A stretch of 64,000 nt of DNA from Phoronis australis (Eukaryota; Phoronida; Phoronidae). The translations under genes were made by a program, and so were the position numbers. Shown in pieces: positions 35,899 through 48,023 of the stretch (positions are counted from its first letter, which is position 1; every line of letters begins with the position of its first letter). The notes under the pieces were generated by a model. It saw only the letters and a program-made list of their open reading frames with translations. It searched no databases and was not told the DNA's origin. The stretch lies in assembly GCA_002633005.1 (NCBI GenBank), contig NMRA01000002.1, positions 1,705,023 through 1,769,022 of the forward strand. The letters are read 5' to 3'.

Positions 35899-38800
35899 TG
35901 AGTGGAAGTTTTGTTTCCAACTTTGGTTTATGTTCATGTCGTCTTCAGTCCGGCAGCGACGGGCCTGCCGCATCTGAGTTGCAAGCCACTGGCCGTCATA
36001 ACAAGCGTTTTGTGTGTTAAGAACTGAAAAAATCGCAACTCTAAAATTACAACACATAGCTATGTTCTAATGTCTGCATTTCACGGAAGACTGATTCGAA
36101 TTTATCACCAAACAGACTCCAAATTCCCGCGACCGATCTCCAGTGGTAAATTGGCCTACCGAACTTTGTAGGCCATGGTACCTTCAAACACCTACAAATA
36201 TGTAACAGCGAAGTAAAACAAAACGTATGACAGAGAACTCGATGAATTTGTAAGGGTTTTACATCGAATTTGAATGATTCATTGGTGTAAAACGATGAAT
36301 TCAAGCAATGAGCTGACACCAGTAAGCGTGTGGTGAACTGCTGAGCAGACTGCGTTCGAACCTATGACGTCATTGGTTAATTTCAACACCGCCGTTTGCC
36401 GTCAGGTGTCAAGTAAAACAACCGAACTTACTGTTATTGAGTGGAACTACTCAATCTAAGATGATACAAAATAGGTTATTTTTGGGTGGCATTCTCCTTT
36501 AAGGTGTCTCATTTCAGAAGGGACCCTCTCTCGATGGAGCAGTTCGGAGAAATGTTCCTTCATCCCCCTGTACATGTAAATCTGACACTGTCAAGTATTA
36601 ACGAGGGAATTTGTGATTCTAAATTCATCAAAAACATAAAACATTCATGCACAGCACAGCAGTATCAAGACATTCGACCCAAACAACCAAAAAATGAAAA
36701 AAATAGGATTGACCGCCATCGAAAGGGGGTCAGGAATTTTAAAGAACTTGAAGACCGCTAGGACTATTTCCAATGGTTCAAATAAAAAATGTTACTGTTT
36801 CCCATGTTATCATCAGAATATTATCTCTTTTGAAGATGGTTACTATGAGTTGTTTGTAAGGATTTCCCAGATGTGGAAAACACTGCTGTCGAGGCTACTG
36901 GGGTGATCGTGTACATGTCAAACGAGTGTACCCAAATCTCGCAATAATAAACAAATTAAACAACTATTTCAGCGTTTTTTTTAGGTCAAGTTAAACTCGT
37001 GAACCGTTATAGATACCTCGGAAAGATCAAAAATACACTTTACCTATGAATGCCCAATCTCCCATTTCCCATTTCCCCCGGTTACCCATCAAAAATCTGC
37101 AAGCATGCTTGCGGAAATTGCTCATAACATCCCGTTTTGATAAACAAATTCGTTGGTTTCTGATTCACATGTTTATGTATCTTCGAAAACCGACAGGTGA
37201 ATAGGCGATATTAGGCAATTAGAAGCTAAATCTTTTTGAAATGATGACGATTCAGGATACTTAATTGAAACCTGAATATGGAAAAAACAATCCAATCCCC
37301 AAATAGTAAAGTGCACTTGGGCGCTTTTTGCCTATGTAAAATAACTCTCAAAAACATTGATGAAATTTGGACACTTCCCAAAAAAATTTACTCACAATTC
37401 AAATGACAATGAATGTGTTGCTTTTTGACTTCGGTACAAGATTGGTTGTTTAAAGTCACTAACAGGGGATCAAAAAGGAATTAAGTCATTAAATCAAGGT
37501 GAACGAATACGGGGTTCGTTCAGGGCTATGAATTGTGCATACGCTGAATTCTACCTTTTAAGTAGACTTTTTCTCGTTTTTCTGGGACTTTTTGTTTCTC
37601 TGAGGCGAACCTTTGTGCCCACTTTGCCATCGAGTCCACCCAGCCCCCCCCCCNGCGCATGTAGGGAGCACGTCATGACAGACACAGGCACATTAAAAAT
37701 GAGGTGTAAACATGCAGTAGGCCTGCTTAGAATCTCAGTTACCCACGGGAACTGAATTTGAACTCCAAACGTTGAAGTGCGTAGATTTTTGGGACACACT
37801 CGGTATCATTTTCCCCAGCAACTAGAGACTGGACTACCGCATGTGTTTCATCAAGGAATTCTGAAATGGCCACAAAGGCACTCATACCAGGCACCTCGGG
37901 GCCTCACATTTTCAAAAATTACTTCAAAGAATGGCCACAATGAAATGAAGCTTTCCCGAAACTGAATCATAATAAAAGGAACCTTGACCTTCGACCCAGC
38001 CGTAGTTAGTATTTCAGGCAGCTCCCAGCTACCCGTCCGTGCGCTCGGGGCCTAGAGCCGTGCTCTCCGTGAATCTTTTTTGGTTCGCGGTTACACAAAT
38101 CCTGATGGCTGCATCCCCGGTATTATCCCCACCTATGGCGGACGTGGGGGTGGGGTTCGGTACAAATATGGTGACATCCAGAAAANTATCTTCTTACCAA
38201 ATTTTCCAAGTTATATTTATAAAATTTTGCATAATAAATCACAGGTGATAAATATTTATGACACCTTATTACAGTCACTTCAAACAGCTTGTAAATATAA
38301 AAACAAGTGGTCATCTGTGATAGATATAAACGGTGTTAGTGACCCTGATACATGGTGGAGAAAAGTAAATAAACTCCTCTTAAATAGTACAAAAGATACA
38401 AAATTGCGTTGGTTTCAAAACCGTTTAATTCACAGAATATTTCCAACCAATAATTATTTGCATAAAATTGAAATAAAAACAAGTGATTTATGCTCTTTCT
38501 GTGGTGAAATTTTCTCCATCTGTTTAGGGAGTGTCGTCTTGTCTCCGGTTTCTGGCTCCTGTTTGCTGAGTGGTTAAAACAAACATATCATGTAAGTTGT
38601 CATGTGGACAAGATAACAGTGTTTTTTGTTTTTTGGAAATCATTCAGTCGGAAAACTGTAACATTAATCTGTTGATCATGCTAGCAAAAATTACATATTT
38701 AGAAAAAAGTTTAAGAAAAAAATTCAATTTCCAAGTGTTCATAAACTTTATTAAATTACATCCTGAAGGAAATACAGTACTTGTTGACTAGTGATTTAAT

Positions 38801-39451
38801 TTTATTCTTTGTAAATGATGTATACTGTTTTGTTTTATGTAACATGTAATTATCAAGCTAAAGCAAAATAAAAATATGGAAAAAAATTAGTTCATACATG
38901 CTTAACCACAAGGAGTTCATGTAAGAAATTTTCAACGAAGAAAGGTGATAGCAGTCATATTGCATTCCAAAATGGCCGCCGTACTATCTTTGTAAGTATA
39001 CTATACTTGCTTTGGTTTTTCATCTCAAAAGGTGACATTGTTGTCAAAACCTACAGACATGTAATCTAGACTGAAGAGTCTAGCTATTAATTTTTTTAAA
39101 ACGCTGCAAACTATCAGCTGCAAGTACATTGGATTTCAGGATGACGGCCACACTGAGCAAACCAAAATGTGGGTTTTGTAAGGTCAAGGCCTAAAGAAAA
39201 AGACACTATTAGAAACTATTTTTTCGCCTTTTGCGAATAAAAATTGTCACGATATATCCAAAAGCAGTTGTATTATACAACCTAAATAAAATTTTAAAAA
39301 TAACTGGCTTCGTTTACGTTTTTTATCACCTTTACTATTTGGCATTTTTAAAACAGAAATGGCATCAGTTCCCCTAACTTTACTGAAAAAGAAAGAAAGA
39401 TTCATCTTCTAGGCATTGACGACTGATTAGAAGATTGTTTGGCTGCGACCG
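35899..39451. repeat. 3.6-kb block, second of two copies
   Basis: It matches 32230-35897 throughout, ending at the same GGCTGCGACCG before running into unique sequence (CGAAGTTTTC). It contains Ns at 37654 (in a C run) and 38186. A likely allele of copy one placed in tandem by the assembler; a recent real duplication is the alternative. Confidence 0.88.
38187..38890 (+). mobile_element. LINE 3' end, second copy
   Basis: It is the same truncated LINE as at 34.6-35.4 kb, here with CSFCGE intact in the zf-RVT-like motif (LRWFQNRLIHRIFPTNNYLH, then SDLCSFCGE). It lacks short stretches present in the first copy: a VINNQNFG-coding insert and HSD. The frame after the motif is again shifted, so no functional product is expected. 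The tail is AATAAAAATATGG followed by an A run. Confidence 0.7.
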
Positions 39452-40379
39452 CGAAGTTTTCTTATTCGAATTCGCGGTGGGACAAGTCTCAGAAAATCAC
39501 CTTTTTCGCGGATAGTTTCACTGGTGTTTTTGATGCCCTTTGTCCATTTTTAGTACTTTTCATTAAAAATCATCTTTCCGTTTCAATGTAGTTAAAAACT
39601 TCATAAAAGGTATTTCAACTGAAATTAATTCAGTCGAAACGTAAGCCCAAATAATGATCATTCAACACCGAATATTTTTCAAAATTAACAGAATTTAATA
39701 TGAATGGTTTTTGTTGGTACACCACCACCTAACATTAGAGCCGTAGTGCAGTGCGGGGACTCGCTAATCTGCCGCCATAACCATTTTGATATTGTTCTTA
39801 CATAGGCAGAACCAAGGGGGTCAAGGGGTCCGGACCCCCCTTTTCCCTTGATTTTAGTGACATCAAATGTATAATTTTCAAATTATTGACTTGGACTCCC
39901 CTTTTTAAAAAAATTGATCCGAACCCCTCTCCTTTTAAAAATCTTGGATTCGCCTCTTTCTTATCACAGAAGATCGTCGTATCACCTTCCCACCTTAATA
40001 GGGTTAACCATTGATGGAATATCTTCACCTTGGATACCTAGGCTAAATCTGTTGACCAATTTCCCGCCTACCACAGTTAACAGGCTTGCATATGTGTCAC
40101 CGTTGCTATGGTCAGGTCATCCGTGAATGCGTTAATAACACGCACCACTGTGCCAGATTGTCATCCTGTCCCAATGCCTCTTTCAAGCTTTATCAAATCT
40201 GGACTTCTCGGAAGTAGTCGATTGTCATTCCACTGATATTAACCGGAACATGAAAATACTCCAAACTTGTTAGGATCAATTTAAGGCCACACACAAGCCA
40301 GGTCTTTCTTCTTTGGTTTGGGAAAAGGAAAGGAATGGTTTACGTGTTCAAGATGGCGTATTCAATGACGCATCCAATG
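39452..40379. other. Intergenic with a ~150-bp MITE
   Basis: At about 39804-39957 a short element has ends AGGCAGAACCAAGGGGG and, reversed, AGGCGAATCCAAGA, each beside a GGTCCGGA or GGTTCGGA tract. It resembles the hAT-like short elements elsewhere in the window. Nothing else recognised. Confidence 0.5.
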
Positions 40380-41030
40380 TCAAAGACAAATGAACATTGA
40401 GCCATAGTTATGAAATAATTAGTCACATAGGAAAAGTTAGGAGAATCAATATAGAAAAATATCAGATCGTTTTAAATAAAAGTAATATTTTCTTTTAAGG
40501 CACTTGATAAGTTGATTGGATGTAGGGAAAGGAAGGATGTACATCTCTGCAATAATAAAACATATGTTCCACTATTTGATCCAAACTACACTAATAACAC
40601 ATATTGGAAGGAACAAACTTCATCTTGAATAACCTCTATTGTGCAACAACATATAGGGCGTACTTAAAAACTTTAACAGAAGAATCTATGAGAAAAGCAT
40701 AAGGCAAAGTATAAATATTCTTAATTTCTTGTTCTGGAAAAAGGCGTAACAATTTATCGTAATTATCAGATTTTTTGCAATATTTTTGCAAATGGATTTT
40801 TTGATATTTACTTCATTGTAATTCACGTAGATTGTTACACCCTATTAGTTTAGGTTTGCTCCTGTCATTTTTTCGGAATAAAATCTTAACAATATTACTG
40901 TTTTTAAAAGTCAAGATATTCTTTAAATTTATATCTCGACTTGAGCACCTCCCAAGATAGCAGTTTCTTTTCCTTGTCCAGGAAGTCACTAAGAAGAAAT
41001 AATCCACAGCGATAAAAATCCTTGTAGTAA
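40380..41030 (-). mobile_element. Second LINE relic (Tx1/L1-like), minus strand
   Basis: On the minus strand, interrupted frames give DKEKKLLSWEVLKSRYKFKE, then FPEQEIKNIYTLPYAFLID, SSVKVFKYALYVVVQ and finally CSLDQIVEHMFYYC. This is the order seen in the C-terminal third of Tx1/L1-like LINE polyproteins: the W/L-S-W-E segment, the I-Y-x-L-P segment, then the Cys/His zf-RVT-like motif. Many stops and shifts show it is dead. The plus strand of the region encodes nothing. Confidence 0.6.
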
Positions 41031-41827
41031 AAAGAATTGAAATTGTGTATTAGTCTTCATTTTGCCAAATTACATCTTCCTTTATTGGTACATTCTTGTA
41101 AACATGTTTGTTCAGCTATTCGCTAAGCATAAATAACTTCCTTGTATAAGTTATCTAATATCTCGAATTAAGGCGAAATCTCTATTTAAATGTGACTTTA
41201 GTGTCTTTGCAATATTCGCTTCATCGTTTCAAGTTCCCCTTTAAAACTAGGAATTGATAAAATTGGCGATTTTGGCATCGCCGATGATAGTCAGCTCTGA
41301 AAGACCACTAGGCAATGGCGAATTATATTGCCATACTTCAGCCATTATTATGAACGCATTATAGTCTAGAAATATATTATCAAAATTTTCTCAGCACGTA
41401 TCAGATATCGTGCATATTCTAAGAGACTTTGAGCTTTTGTTCAAGTGAGAATTCAATATTTTTCAGATAAAAGTTGTGTAATACCAAAGCTCTGGCTTAA
41501 ATGTCACTATTCATGAAACAAAGGCCAGCGGGGAACGAATGATCTTATAAGCGTGTTGGCGGGCGGGTGTTAACATAAAATAAAAAACAACTATCGTGTA
41601 GGGGCTCTATCTATGCCCTTGCGGGGAGGGACCCACCTTCGTTGCTAAGTTACTCAAAATCATTTTTGTGACCAACCGTGAGCTAGAATAGGTCGGGACC
41701 GTCAATTCTCCGCTAGGAAGTAGTCCTGTGAAGGCTTGACAGGAGGGTAATCACAAATGTCAACGTCAGCTATCGTCAGCTTTGCAATACTATGTGTATT
41801 TATAAATTATGGTGTCTTTATATATTT

Positions 41828-41868
41828 TGCTGTGTGTGTGGGGGGGGGGGGGGNTGTGTGTGTCTTTT
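41828..41868. repeat. TG/G simple repeat with an unresolved base
   Basis: TGTGTGTGTG runs into at least 14 G, one N (41854), then TGTGTGTGTG again. It marks a length-uncertain microsatellite. Confidence 0.9.
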
Positions 41869-41957
41869 TGTCGATTAAAAGATGTCGCTCCTACTCTTCA
41901 GGTACATGTACACTGTAAGCTCAACCACTAGATTGGGCTTCGGCTGTTAACCATTTT

Positions 41958-42019
41958 GTATCATATTGTTCGACTTCTCTTACTATTAAAATAGTAAGAG
42001 AAGTCGAACAATATGATAC
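41958..42019. repeat. Perfect 62-bp hairpin (30-bp arms, 2-nt loop)
   Basis: GTATCATATTGTTCGACTTC starts the left arm (41958-41987); positions 41990-42019 are its exact reverse complement, ending GAAGTCGAACAATATGATAC. The loop is AA. There is no mismatch in 30 pairs. No coding content. Confidence 0.95.
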
Positions 42020-42231
42020 GTCTCATCTGCGACATTCACGAGTACTTGCACACTAAATAATAACCATTTTGGATAGTTTTCATGGTTGTAAAACCAAATG
42101 TTTGCCCTCCTCATAAATACTCGGGCATTGGCTGGGGAATCTTTCAGAAACCTCGTCACTGGTGGATGAATGCTACTGGAATCACTCGAATTTTTTGGCG
42201 CTCAAAAACATTTACGTGATAAAACGTGAAA

Positions 42232-42683
42232 ATGACCAAAGATGCAACATTATATAGAACCTTGGAGAGAAGCAACGAACACAGCAGTGTAGGTGAACCT
42301 CAACTGGGGATAATGTACACGTTGTCTACGTCTTCAAACGATTGCATAAGTGATTCCGATTGCTGTAGGACGGCATCCTCTGAGCCCTCTAACATTCATC
42401 AGGTCGCGAGAGTCACTCGTCCACCAGATGGCACACCTACCGAACTGCCAAAATGACATATCGTGAAAATCGACGTCATTTCGCAAGGTTTAGTCCCTTT
42501 CTGAAAAATAGATCAATAAAGGTACAGTTTAGGGAAAGGAAAGCAGAAAAAGTCATCAAAAGCAAAAAGGAACGCATGATGTTGCTTTTAATGCCCGACT
42601 ACAGGATAATTCACGTTTTCTCGTCTGATAATACCGCTGGTTACGTATTTGGAGATAACCTGATCGGATCTAAAGATAAATAA
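42232..42683 (+). CDS. Two small overlapping frames of unknown status
   Basis: The first runs 42232-42456 (74 residues, Ser/Thr/Pro-rich, with SNDCISDSDCCRTASSEPSN). The second starts at 42453 in an ATGA overlap and runs to 42683 (76 residues, very basic in the middle). I recognise neither. Their composition is more protein-like than most frames here, but there is no domain, signal peptide or clear splice context. An ATGA overlap means little in an animal genome. They may be chance frames or exons of an undescribed gene. Confidence 0.18.
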
Positions 42684-45600
42684 ATACGCTAGTGTTGGCT
42701 GACGAAGTTAGGTGGCACTCAATATTTTGTTTGAGGCACGGTTAAATTTACCAACGAATTTCATTAAAAACTGGCGCCTGCTAGATTGTATGGACATTTC
42801 AAGTTTTGTGCTGCATGTGAAGGTCACGAATGACTTCAGTTTGATTTTTGACTACGTCCTGGCTGAGTGAAAGATTGCTATTTGGTGATTCCTTGACCCA
42901 CTCTTTGCTCAATCATGGCTTTTCTGAAACATTTGCGGCTTGTAAGCGAGAAGTTGAAATTTAACAGGAAATTCAGGTACCCCTCAGATAATCAAGAAAA
43001 AGAATCTGTTGGACTACACCCGCTTTTCACATGATTTCTGTATTCTGGAGAATTTTGGCAGTCTGAATGCATGTACTGTTTCTCAGTTCGCAATAATCGC
43101 ATGCAAATGGGGCTTTGGGGTGAACATTTCTGATTTTTTTGTATCTGTGTTCGTTTTTGAAGTATCCAGTTGTAATTTCGGTAGTTGTAAAATATGAAAA
43201 GCTGACCTCGAAATCAGTTTCAAAAAATTTCTATAAGGTTTTTGAATGTTTTGGCCCAGAATTCTGTTCATGTTTTCAGGTTTTGTATACTCTGTGGAAC
43301 AAACTGTTTGAGTTGCCAACATCTGATTTTTCAAGCGCAGAATCAGCAATAATTGTTGAGTGTCACCTTTAAGGAAGGAACTACGTAGCATTTGTTTTGC
43401 CTTGTTGACAATAGAGAGCACTGGAATCGGTATGTTTGTGCTTAAATATGACCACGCACGGATTAATAAAACTAAAATTAAAACTAAAACCTTAAACTAT
43501 GTAATGTACAAAGGTAAATTACTTTGAAGAAGTTAAAAATTTGAAAATAGTATTCTTTGTCGAAAACGCGTTAAGTACATCTGTAGCGTTCGAAGCCCGA
43601 AGGAAAAGATGAACTTTTCTCAGCCAATCACTCTGATGTTTGCTTTATTAAATTAGACCATACTGCTTCCATTAAAACCACAAGATTCCAGCTATAAGAC
43701 AAATACATCGCTAGAAGACCGAAAACTTTTTTCAGCAAACCCAACACAGCGAATCTATCGGAGTTTTATGCAAGCTGGCTGTAGTTCGCATTTACACTGC
43801 GCATGTCTTATACATTGACGGCCAAAAGCTTGTGGAAGAATTGCCAGTGATTGTTACAACATCTGGGAAGTTTCTTGTGCATGTAGCAGTCGATATTCCC
43901 TCAAGCGGGAGACTTCTATAATTTTTTCTGCGTCAAACACCCATGTTTATTCAACCTATAATGTCTATTCATAGACCGCTGTTTGCCTAAATAACGGCTA
44001 TTGAATTATCTGTCGTTCGATCGATGTGGGATGTAATTAAAAGTTTGTCCTACGAAACGAGCAACTTCCGAACAAAGATGTTAATCGTTTGAATACAAAC
44101 CCCATACAAGGATGTATTGCTTAATGAAGTATGGCTACTATACATCTCTTTCATATGCAACGGAATGCAAAACTATACCAGCGCAAAGGCAAACATATGA
44201 GAAACATATCATTTCAGTGAATAAAACAATACAGCATCAATAACACATGCAACGCTTTTCCCCACAAGTGCATTCCATTCAGATAGTTTCTCTGTCAGGA
44301 AATCGAGACCAGAATTGGAAAATAATAAAATACCAATGACAAAGACAGAAGTTGTGGGTAAAAATCCTGCTTGTAAACAACAAACTAACAATGTCACGTG
44401 CTCTAAAACGTGCAATTGCAGTCTGCGTTTAACTCGGTCCAAATATTCACGTGGCGTCAGTGAAAAACATCTCGTAGTGTGAAACACCTACTAACGCAGC
44501 CCAAATTCCAGTATACCGGTGATGTCAACAGGAAACCAAGTGTCTATTTTCCTGGAAGCTGGAAAGAGTCAGTCACTACTAAATTTAGCTTAAATAAACA
44601 GAGACCCTTGCGCTAAATACCAACGCATACACATTTAATTAAAAGTTTTCTCCTATCACTTTCTTGATGAAAAATCGTATTTTTACCTTCTCATGGGCGT
44701 GGAAAATGCTATAAGAATTCCTGCGTTGCTGAGAACAGATGGGATTATAACTATTCAAAAGTGAAAATTGTTAGTTTTAGCAGTTATTTATGTGCGAAGT
44801 AATTGAAGAAATACCGTACGTTGATGATAAAAATAATTGAAGTTTGCGCGCATGCGCAGCGTTGGTTAGAATAGGCGATGCCGTAGCATTTCCCCTTTAA
44901 TCAATTTTTTGATACCGCTAAGGTACATTGGTACATAGAAATTGGACCAATGCTAGGGTTTGAAATTTTAAACCTATGTGCATCTTTTATTGAGACACGA
45001 AACCCGACTACAATCAATAAGCTCATTTAGTGGTGACCATAGTAACGTGATTATCTTGGAAATTATGGCCAATTCATAGCTCACAACTTCACCAACTTAA
45101 TCGGACACCTAACTGAAGCTTTGTGATCTTCATTAGATTGGCATTCACAACTTATTCTCAAAGTCTTTTAGTGACATTTAATGTCTTCCACTTCCCATTA
45201 ATTTCTTATTGAACTACACACAACTTTCGAAGAAAAGTGAAGTTAATGAGACAAAAAAGTGTTGGTTCCAATGATTTTCTTTTGTTCTCAAAAACTGGAA
45301 AACATTTTATGGAATTTAATACAAATGTTGCTCTTTATAAATTTCCGAAGCAAATAGAAATGGCGATAAGTTAGTACCCCGGCCGTTAAGGTATACATCT
45401 AGTGGTTTCTGCAGAGGCGTTTCACAGCAGATAGCCTGATTTCGCAAAACATTTTCCCTAATCATGGAGAAATGAGAGCAAATCATGCATTTTACTCAAT
45501 GTTCATTCAGCTCATTGTGAACGTCCTTTAACTTCATATTCTAGATCAGATAACATGTCATATATTTAGAAGATTGTGTATTCCAATTAACGCAGAAACA

Positions 45601-45989
45601 CGTTTAGTTATTGTAACAGACTATTAGACAGAGTTCCCTAAGGAGTTGAACTAAATTAACAGTGTTTGACTCAATGCGGCGGTGACTAAAATGATGTCTT
45701 CTCTTGACAAGTACGCAAAAATACTTCTTCCTCATAGTCTAATTAGCACTCGCCTATCAATTATAGCATTGAGACATATAATTTCTGATGGGATACTGCT
45801 ACATTTGATTGCAAAGTGACATGAATCTGATTACGTATCTAAATAAATACGTAGACGTTATGACACACCGAGAAACAGCGATTTCGCCTGATGAACTTAT
45901 TCACTTGTTCTAATATGCGCATGCGCGTCCTAACAGTGCAGATGGCGGTTCATGGTGAATGCTAGAAGCAACGTTGACGTTACAGCCCG
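42684..45989. other. Intergenic, upstream of VAChT; no gene recognised
   Basis: AT-rich sequence with short frames only, including 92-112-codon minus-strand frames without known motifs. A G-A-T-G-G-C-G-G hexamer-type site (CAGATGGCGGTTC) lies at about 45,940. The upstream region of the cholinergic gene would be expected to hold its promoter and enhancers, but I cannot point to specific sites beyond the next entry. Confidence 0.4.
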
Positions 45990-46013
45990 CGTTGATGAAT
46001 ATTAAGAAAACAC

Positions 46014-46047
46014 TTTTGCACCATCACGCGGACGGACAGCGGTAAGC
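46014..46047 (+). promoter_or_regulatory. RE1-like half-sites and splice-donor-like sequence upstream of VAChT
   Basis: TTTTGCACC and GGACAGCGG resemble the two halves of the REST/NRSF site, but they are 11 bases apart instead of the canonical 2, which is also longer than the usual expanded spacings. The second half overlaps AGCGGTAAGC, a fair 5' splice site at 46041/46042. In vertebrates a 5' noncoding exon of the cholinergic locus lies upstream of VAChT and REST regulates the locus. Both readings here are speculative. Confidence 0.2.
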
Positions 46048-46325
46048 GCAATCGACCGAACAAACTTGTCATTAATTTTTAATTAAGAAAACCTAAAGAC
46101 AATAGAAGTCGAGTTTTAATGCCTTTTATGTAGAAGAGACTCAAGAGTGTTTCGTTCGATAACCGGTCGATTAGTTGTTCACTTCAAGTTGTGAACCATT
46201 TTCTTCGGATCATGAATGTATCGTGTTTATGTCTATTGGTGTAAATGTGTCAGACTATTGCTACATTGATTTACGGGAATTGGTATTAGACTAAGAGACT
46301 GTGGAAAGAAAACTAAAGTATCAAA

Positions 46326-48023
46326 ATGCCTGTAATCCCAATCATTAACAAGGACACGTCGGAGATAGGGCAGGCGATAACCAACAAGTTACAGGACGGC
46401 AACTCTCAGAGGAAGATAGTGCTGGTAATTGTCTCCGTGGCGCTGTTACTGGATAATATGTTGTACATGGTCATCGTGCCCATTATCCCAGACTACTTAC
46501 GAAGCATCAACGCATGGGGACCTCCTAAAACAGAAACGGTTCACGAGAACTACACTGTCAACGTTTCGGCCACCGATTCCCCTTACGAGCCGTCAACGCT
46601 GCAAATGTTGTATGAAAACTCTTCATGCTGCTACAATTTGACTACAGTAACACCAGAAAGAAAACCAGAAACCATCATAAAGTCACGCAGTTACCGCATA
46701 CTTATTCTCGACCCTCACGACCATGAAGACATCGCGGTTGGGGTATTGTTTGCGTCCAAAGCCATTATCCAGTTGTTTATTAACCCAATCTCTGGAACCA
46801 TTATAGACAGAATAGGCTACGACCTACCTATGTTGTTCGGACTGTCCGTTATCTTTATTTCAACCACGGTTTTTGCATTCGGACAAAGTTACGGCGTGCT
46901 GTTTTTTGCCAGAAGCTTGCAGGGCGTGGGCTCAGCGTTCGCTGACACGTCTGGCTTAGCCATGGTTGCCGACCGATTCACAGAAGAGAAGGAACGTTCC
47001 AGAGCATTGGGTATCACTATTGCCTTCATATCGTTTGGCTGTCTTGTGGCCCCACCGTTTGGTGGAGTATTATATGAATTTGCTGGCAAGAAGGTGCCAT
47101 TTCTCATTCTTGCTAGTATTGCTATCATTGACGGACTTATGATGTTTCTCGTCATGAAACCGGTTCGAGCTCAACGCCAACAGCTAAAGGAGAAACACGA
47201 GTTGCCCAAGGGGACCCCTATTTATAAGCTATTGATGGACCCCTACATAGCCGTCTGTGCTGGTGCCTTAGCTATGTCCAATGTCTCGCTAGCTTTCCTA
47301 GAACCAACCCTGTCCATCTGGATGAAGGACACAATGGACGCGTCTGAGTGGCAGATGGGATTAGTATGGCTACCTGCCTTCATACCTCATGTTATAGGTG
47401 TATACGTGACTGTAAAATTAGCCGAAGCTTACCCAAAGCACCAGTGGTTAATGGCAGCTATAGGGTTAGCAATGGAGGGTCTCAGTTGTACCGTAATACC
47501 TTTCACTACAGCATTTGGTGCTCTTATCATTCCATTAATGACCATCTGTTTTGGTATAGCTCTGATAGACACCGCCCTGCTTCCAACTTTAGCTCATTTA
47601 GTGGACACTCGCCACCAGTCTGTTTACGGTAGTGTGTACGCCATTGCCGACATCTCCTATTCGCTTGCATACGCGTTTGGGCCGATTGTGGCCGGGCAGA
47701 TAGTGCAATCTATAGGATTTACATGGCTTAATATGGGGATTATGATCAGTAACATTTTATATGTTCCGCTACTGTTTTTCTTGAGAGTCATCTATCGTTA
47801 TACGGAGTTCCAGAACGAAGAAGATGTTTTACTCGACGACTATCCGGCGACACAATACAAAACCTACCAAGTAGAGAATGGACAGAATCAGGAGGTTGGA
47901 AATGTCAGCAAGAACCACCTGACCCTCACCAGGAAGGTGTCGTCACGTGACCCAGCGGGAGAGGTCACTGAGTTCGATAGCGTAACTGGGAATAGTGTTG
48001 AGTCTAGTGATTCAGAATATTAG
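46326..48023 (+). CDS. SLC18A3: Vesicular acetylcholine transporter (VAChT), complete single exon
   Basis: A 565-residue major facilitator protein of the vesicular amine transporter group, which exchanges vesicle protons for acetylcholine. The start is fixed by an in-frame TAA at 46314-46316. TM1 (about 31-57) carries LLLDNMLYMVIVPIIPDYL with the family Asp at 43. The long vesicle-lumen loop has N-glycosylation sites at Asn75, 79, 98 and 104. TM2 has Lys145, present in VAChT. Motif A (GTIIDRIGYD) is at 157-166, TM4 has RSLQGVGSAFAD, TM10 has LIDTALLPTLA with Asp415, and TM11 has YGSVYAIADISYS with Asp442. The cytoplasmic tail holds an acidic dileucine motif, EEDVLLDD (498-505), like the endocytic and sorting motif of vertebrate VAChT, and ends acidic and Ser-rich. 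Residue roles are from the known family. Lack of introns fits VAChT nested in a ChAT gene. VMAT is the alternative, but the tail and Lys145 favour VAChT. Confidence 0.93.
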   Translation: MPVIPIINKDTSEIGQAITNKLQDGNSQRKIVLVIVSVALLLDNMLYMVIVPIIPDYLRSINAWGPPKTETVHENYTVNVSATDSPYEPSTLQMLYENSSCCYNLTTVTPERKPETIIKSRSYRILILDPHDHEDIAVGVLFASKAIIQLFINPISGTIIDRIGYDLPMLFGLSVIFISTTVFAFGQSYGVLFFARSLQGVGSAFADTSGLAMVADRFTEEKERSRALGITIAFISFGCLVAPPFGGVLYEFAGKKVPFLILASIAIIDGLMMFLVMKPVRAQRQQLKEKHELPKGTPIYKLLMDPYIAVCAGALAMSNVSLAFLEPTLSIWMKDTMDASEWQMGLVWLPAFIPHVIGVYVTVKLAEAYPKHQWLMAAIGLAMEGLSCTVIPFTTAFGALIIPLMTICFGIALIDTALLPTLAHLVDTRHQSVYGSVYAIADISYSLAYAFGPIVAGQIVQSIGFTWLNMGIMISNILYVPLLFFLRVIYRYTEFQNEEDVLLDDYPATQYKTYQVENGQNQEVGNVSKNHLTLTRKVSSRDPAGEVTEFDSVTGNSVESSDSEY

